Shown one piece after another: positions 62,777 to 64,000 of a stretch of 64,000 nucleotides of DNA. The notes beneath the pieces are model-generated. The model ran no database searches and was not told the DNA's origin. It worked only from the letters and a program-made list of their open reading frames with translations. The DNA lies in the NCBI GenBank assembly GCA_043747555.1, contig JAYTOY010000020.1:124001-188000 (forward strand), in the 5' to 3' direction. This stretch comes from JAYWDA01 sp043747555 (GTDB taxonomy: Bacteria; Bdellovibrionota; Bdellovibrionia; Bdellovibrionales; Bdellovibrionaceae). Both the position numbers and the translations under genes were made by a program. Each line of letters starts with the position of its first letter. The first letter of the stretch is position 1.

Positions 62777-62987
62777 TCAACCTTGGAGTTATATATGAGC
62801 ACCGATGACACCAGTAACCTACCTTATATGAGTGTATATTGTCAACTGGCCTTGGCCCCACCAAAAGCATTTCTGATGCCACGCTCTAGCTGCTGTATTC
62901 GGCTTAGGGCGCTCGAATTGTCCCGGCCCACGGCTTTTACCTAATAAATCGACTGGAATAGCAGGAAACAATGCGGTAGGTTCGGGC

Positions 62988-63644
62988 ATGTCCCTGACCC
63001 AAGCCCTTGAGCACTTTTTCAAACCTGAAGTCAGAAACAGCGCGGCTGAATTCATCACCAAAAATGCCGTCGTTATCTCTGTCGGGTCAGACACTCTGAT
63101 CGAAGGCTACGTCAAAGGCTCAACTTCCATCAAAGTATCCTTCAAAGCCGAAACCATCGAGGCCGATACATTCTACGCTGACTGCTCATGCCCGTCGTCG
63201 AAGAAAGGTCAACTTTGCAAGCACATTTGGGCGATGCTTTTATGGACCGAGAATAAATACCCAGATTTTTTATCTTCGAAACAAAATATCGAAAAAAAAT
63301 CCACAGAAAGCAGCCCAAAACAATCCGCCTTTAAAGCCAAACAAGACGATTATAAAAAACAACAGTACCAAAAACAAAAATTAAGAAACAGAGCGATCAA
63401 AGACGAAAAGAAAAAAAATAAATTTCAACCCGCTCGGCCCGAATATCCTGAAGACGTCGAAAAGGCTCTACAATTTTTTGCTGAGAACGGCTTTCCCATG
63501 GAAATTCCTTTTGATGAAGAAGCTCTAAAAAACGCCAAGAAAAAGCTCTCCCGGGTTTTTCATCCTGACATTGGCGGAAGCCATCAAGAAAGTGTCGACC
63601 TAAACGTGAACTATGACGTGCTGATCCGCTTTCAACAGGACTGA
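62988..63644 (+). CDS. SWIM zinc-finger protein with a C-terminal J-domain-like segment
   Basis: 218 residues. Residues 1-62 are a beta-rich lead; CSCP..CKHIW (C66, C68, C77, H79) is a SWIM zinc finger, usually involved in nucleic-acid or protein contacts. Residues 95-145 are Lys/Gln-rich and probably disordered. The end has KKLSRVFHPDIGG with an HPD tripeptide at 192-194 inside a short helical region like a J-domain core, which would recruit an Hsp70. No chaperone gene is adjacent. Function unknown. Confidence 0.7.
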   Translation: MSLTQALEHFFKPEVRNSAAEFITKNAVVISVGSDTLIEGYVKGSTSIKVSFKAETIEADTFYADCSCPSSKKGQLCKHIWAMLLWTENKYPDFLSSKQNIEKKSTESSPKQSAFKAKQDDYKKQQYQKQKLRNRAIKDEKKKNKFQPARPEYPEDVEKALQFFAENGFPMEIPFDEEALKNAKKKLSRVFHPDIGGSHQESVDLNVNYDVLIRFQQD

Positions 63645-63731
63645 GTCCAGGTCTAGGCTTAAGAACCTGCTTTATAAAAGCACCCTTTTTGTAATATGAT
63701 TTCAGTTATAACAGTGACGGAGATCCTTAAA

Positions 63732-64000
63732 ATGAAAAACCTGACGGCAACTCAAATCATCGGCCAAATTCTAGCAATTTGTTTCCTTCTTATAGGATTG
63801 TCGGCTTGTGCCACAAAGAGCGAATCATCGGCAGAAACTCCCGCGATCGCTGAAAGTGAAGATCAATTAGCTGGCCTTGAAGAGCCTAAACCGCTCGAAG
63901 TCGCACCACTGACTTCAGAAACGCCGCAGCCACTGCCAGTCAATACAAGCCCCGTGGTCGAGCCGCCAACACCGTTCACTCCTGCAAAAAACGAATATAA
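63732..64000 (+). CDS. Putative lipoprotein, 3' end outside the window
   Basis: ATG at 63732 with GGAG nine bases upstream. The first 25 residues are a lipoprotein signal ending in the lipobox LSAC (C26). What is visible afterwards (about 63 residues) is acidic then Pro/Thr/Glu-rich, a flexible tether. It continues past the window edge without a stop. A weak hairpin plus five T (63668-63690) between the previous gene and this one may be a terminator. Confidence 0.7.
   Translation, partial: MKNLTATQIIGQILAICFLLIGLSACATKSESSAETPAIAESEDQLAGLEEPKPLEVAPLTSETPQPLPVNTSPVVEPPTPFTPAKNEY

Noticed and set aside
62762..62944. 60-codon plus-strand ORF between the winged-helix gene and the SWIM gene
   Set aside because: No ribosome site and no conserved features; the reverse strand of its first part is the truncated partner ORF. 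The rest of 62777-62987 shows nothing.

Overview
The window reads as a chromosomal segment of a Gram-negative bacterium of moderate-to-low GC. The order of the cell-wall genes, a lipoprotein between murD and ftsW, the meso-DAP type of MurE and the many secreted proteins with few relatives suggest a member of the Bdellovibrionota or a close delta-type lineage. That placement is inference; no rRNA or tRNA gene was seen to confirm it.

Region 1 (1-23776) is a nearly complete division and cell wall (dcw) cluster on the plus strand: the tail of rsmH, ftsL, ftsI, murE, murF, mraY, murD, a lipoprotein, ftsW, murG, murC, murB, ftsQ, ftsA, ftsZ. A tightly overlapping trio follows: an LpxH-like phosphoesterase, a Nudix hydrolase and an EI24/CysZ-like membrane protein. 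Genes not usual in this cluster are a 4'-phosphopantetheinyl transferase and an antisense serine esterase between ftsI and murE, and a 1211-residue MRP/ABCC-type full ABC transporter between murB and ftsQ.

Region 2 (23753-32436) is mixed: an outer-membrane-like protein, a deoxyhypusine-synthase-like enzyme, a DUF4360 protein, a dicarboxylate/amino-acid symporter with a secreted partner, a thiolase and a di-heme cytochrome c. Between thiolase and cytochrome lies about 1 kb holding three copies of a repeated unit. Each copy carries a very small basic, hydrophobic ORF (45 aa, 45 aa, and one cut to 26 aa) behind a strong but apparently hairpin-masked Shine-Dalgarno site. Copies 1 and 2 differ almost only at synonymous positions over the last 35 codons, so the peptide looks selected. 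It is the best candidate here for an undescribed element.

Region 3 (32460-62108) is a large surface-polysaccharide locus. RmlA and RmlB feed an NDP-hexose 2,3-dehydratase, a Gfo/Idh/MocA reductase and a DegT aminotransferase, which points to a 2-deoxy amino sugar. A complete pseudaminic acid route is present (PseB, PseC, an SpsF-type cytidylyltransferase fused to a GNAT domain, PseG, PseI), with an amidotransferase trio (PseA/WbpG, HisH2, HisF2) that should add an acetamidino group. Gmd makes the GDP-mannose-derived precursor. Around these sit glycosyltransferases, methyltransferases, an ABC exporter and two large proteins of unclear fold. A decayed 3' fragment of a second gmd lies at 47450-47713.

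Region 4 (62248-64000) holds a winged-helix regulator with a 5'-truncated partner ORF (a possible broken toxin-antitoxin pair), a SWIM zinc-finger/J-domain protein and the start of a lipoprotein gene.
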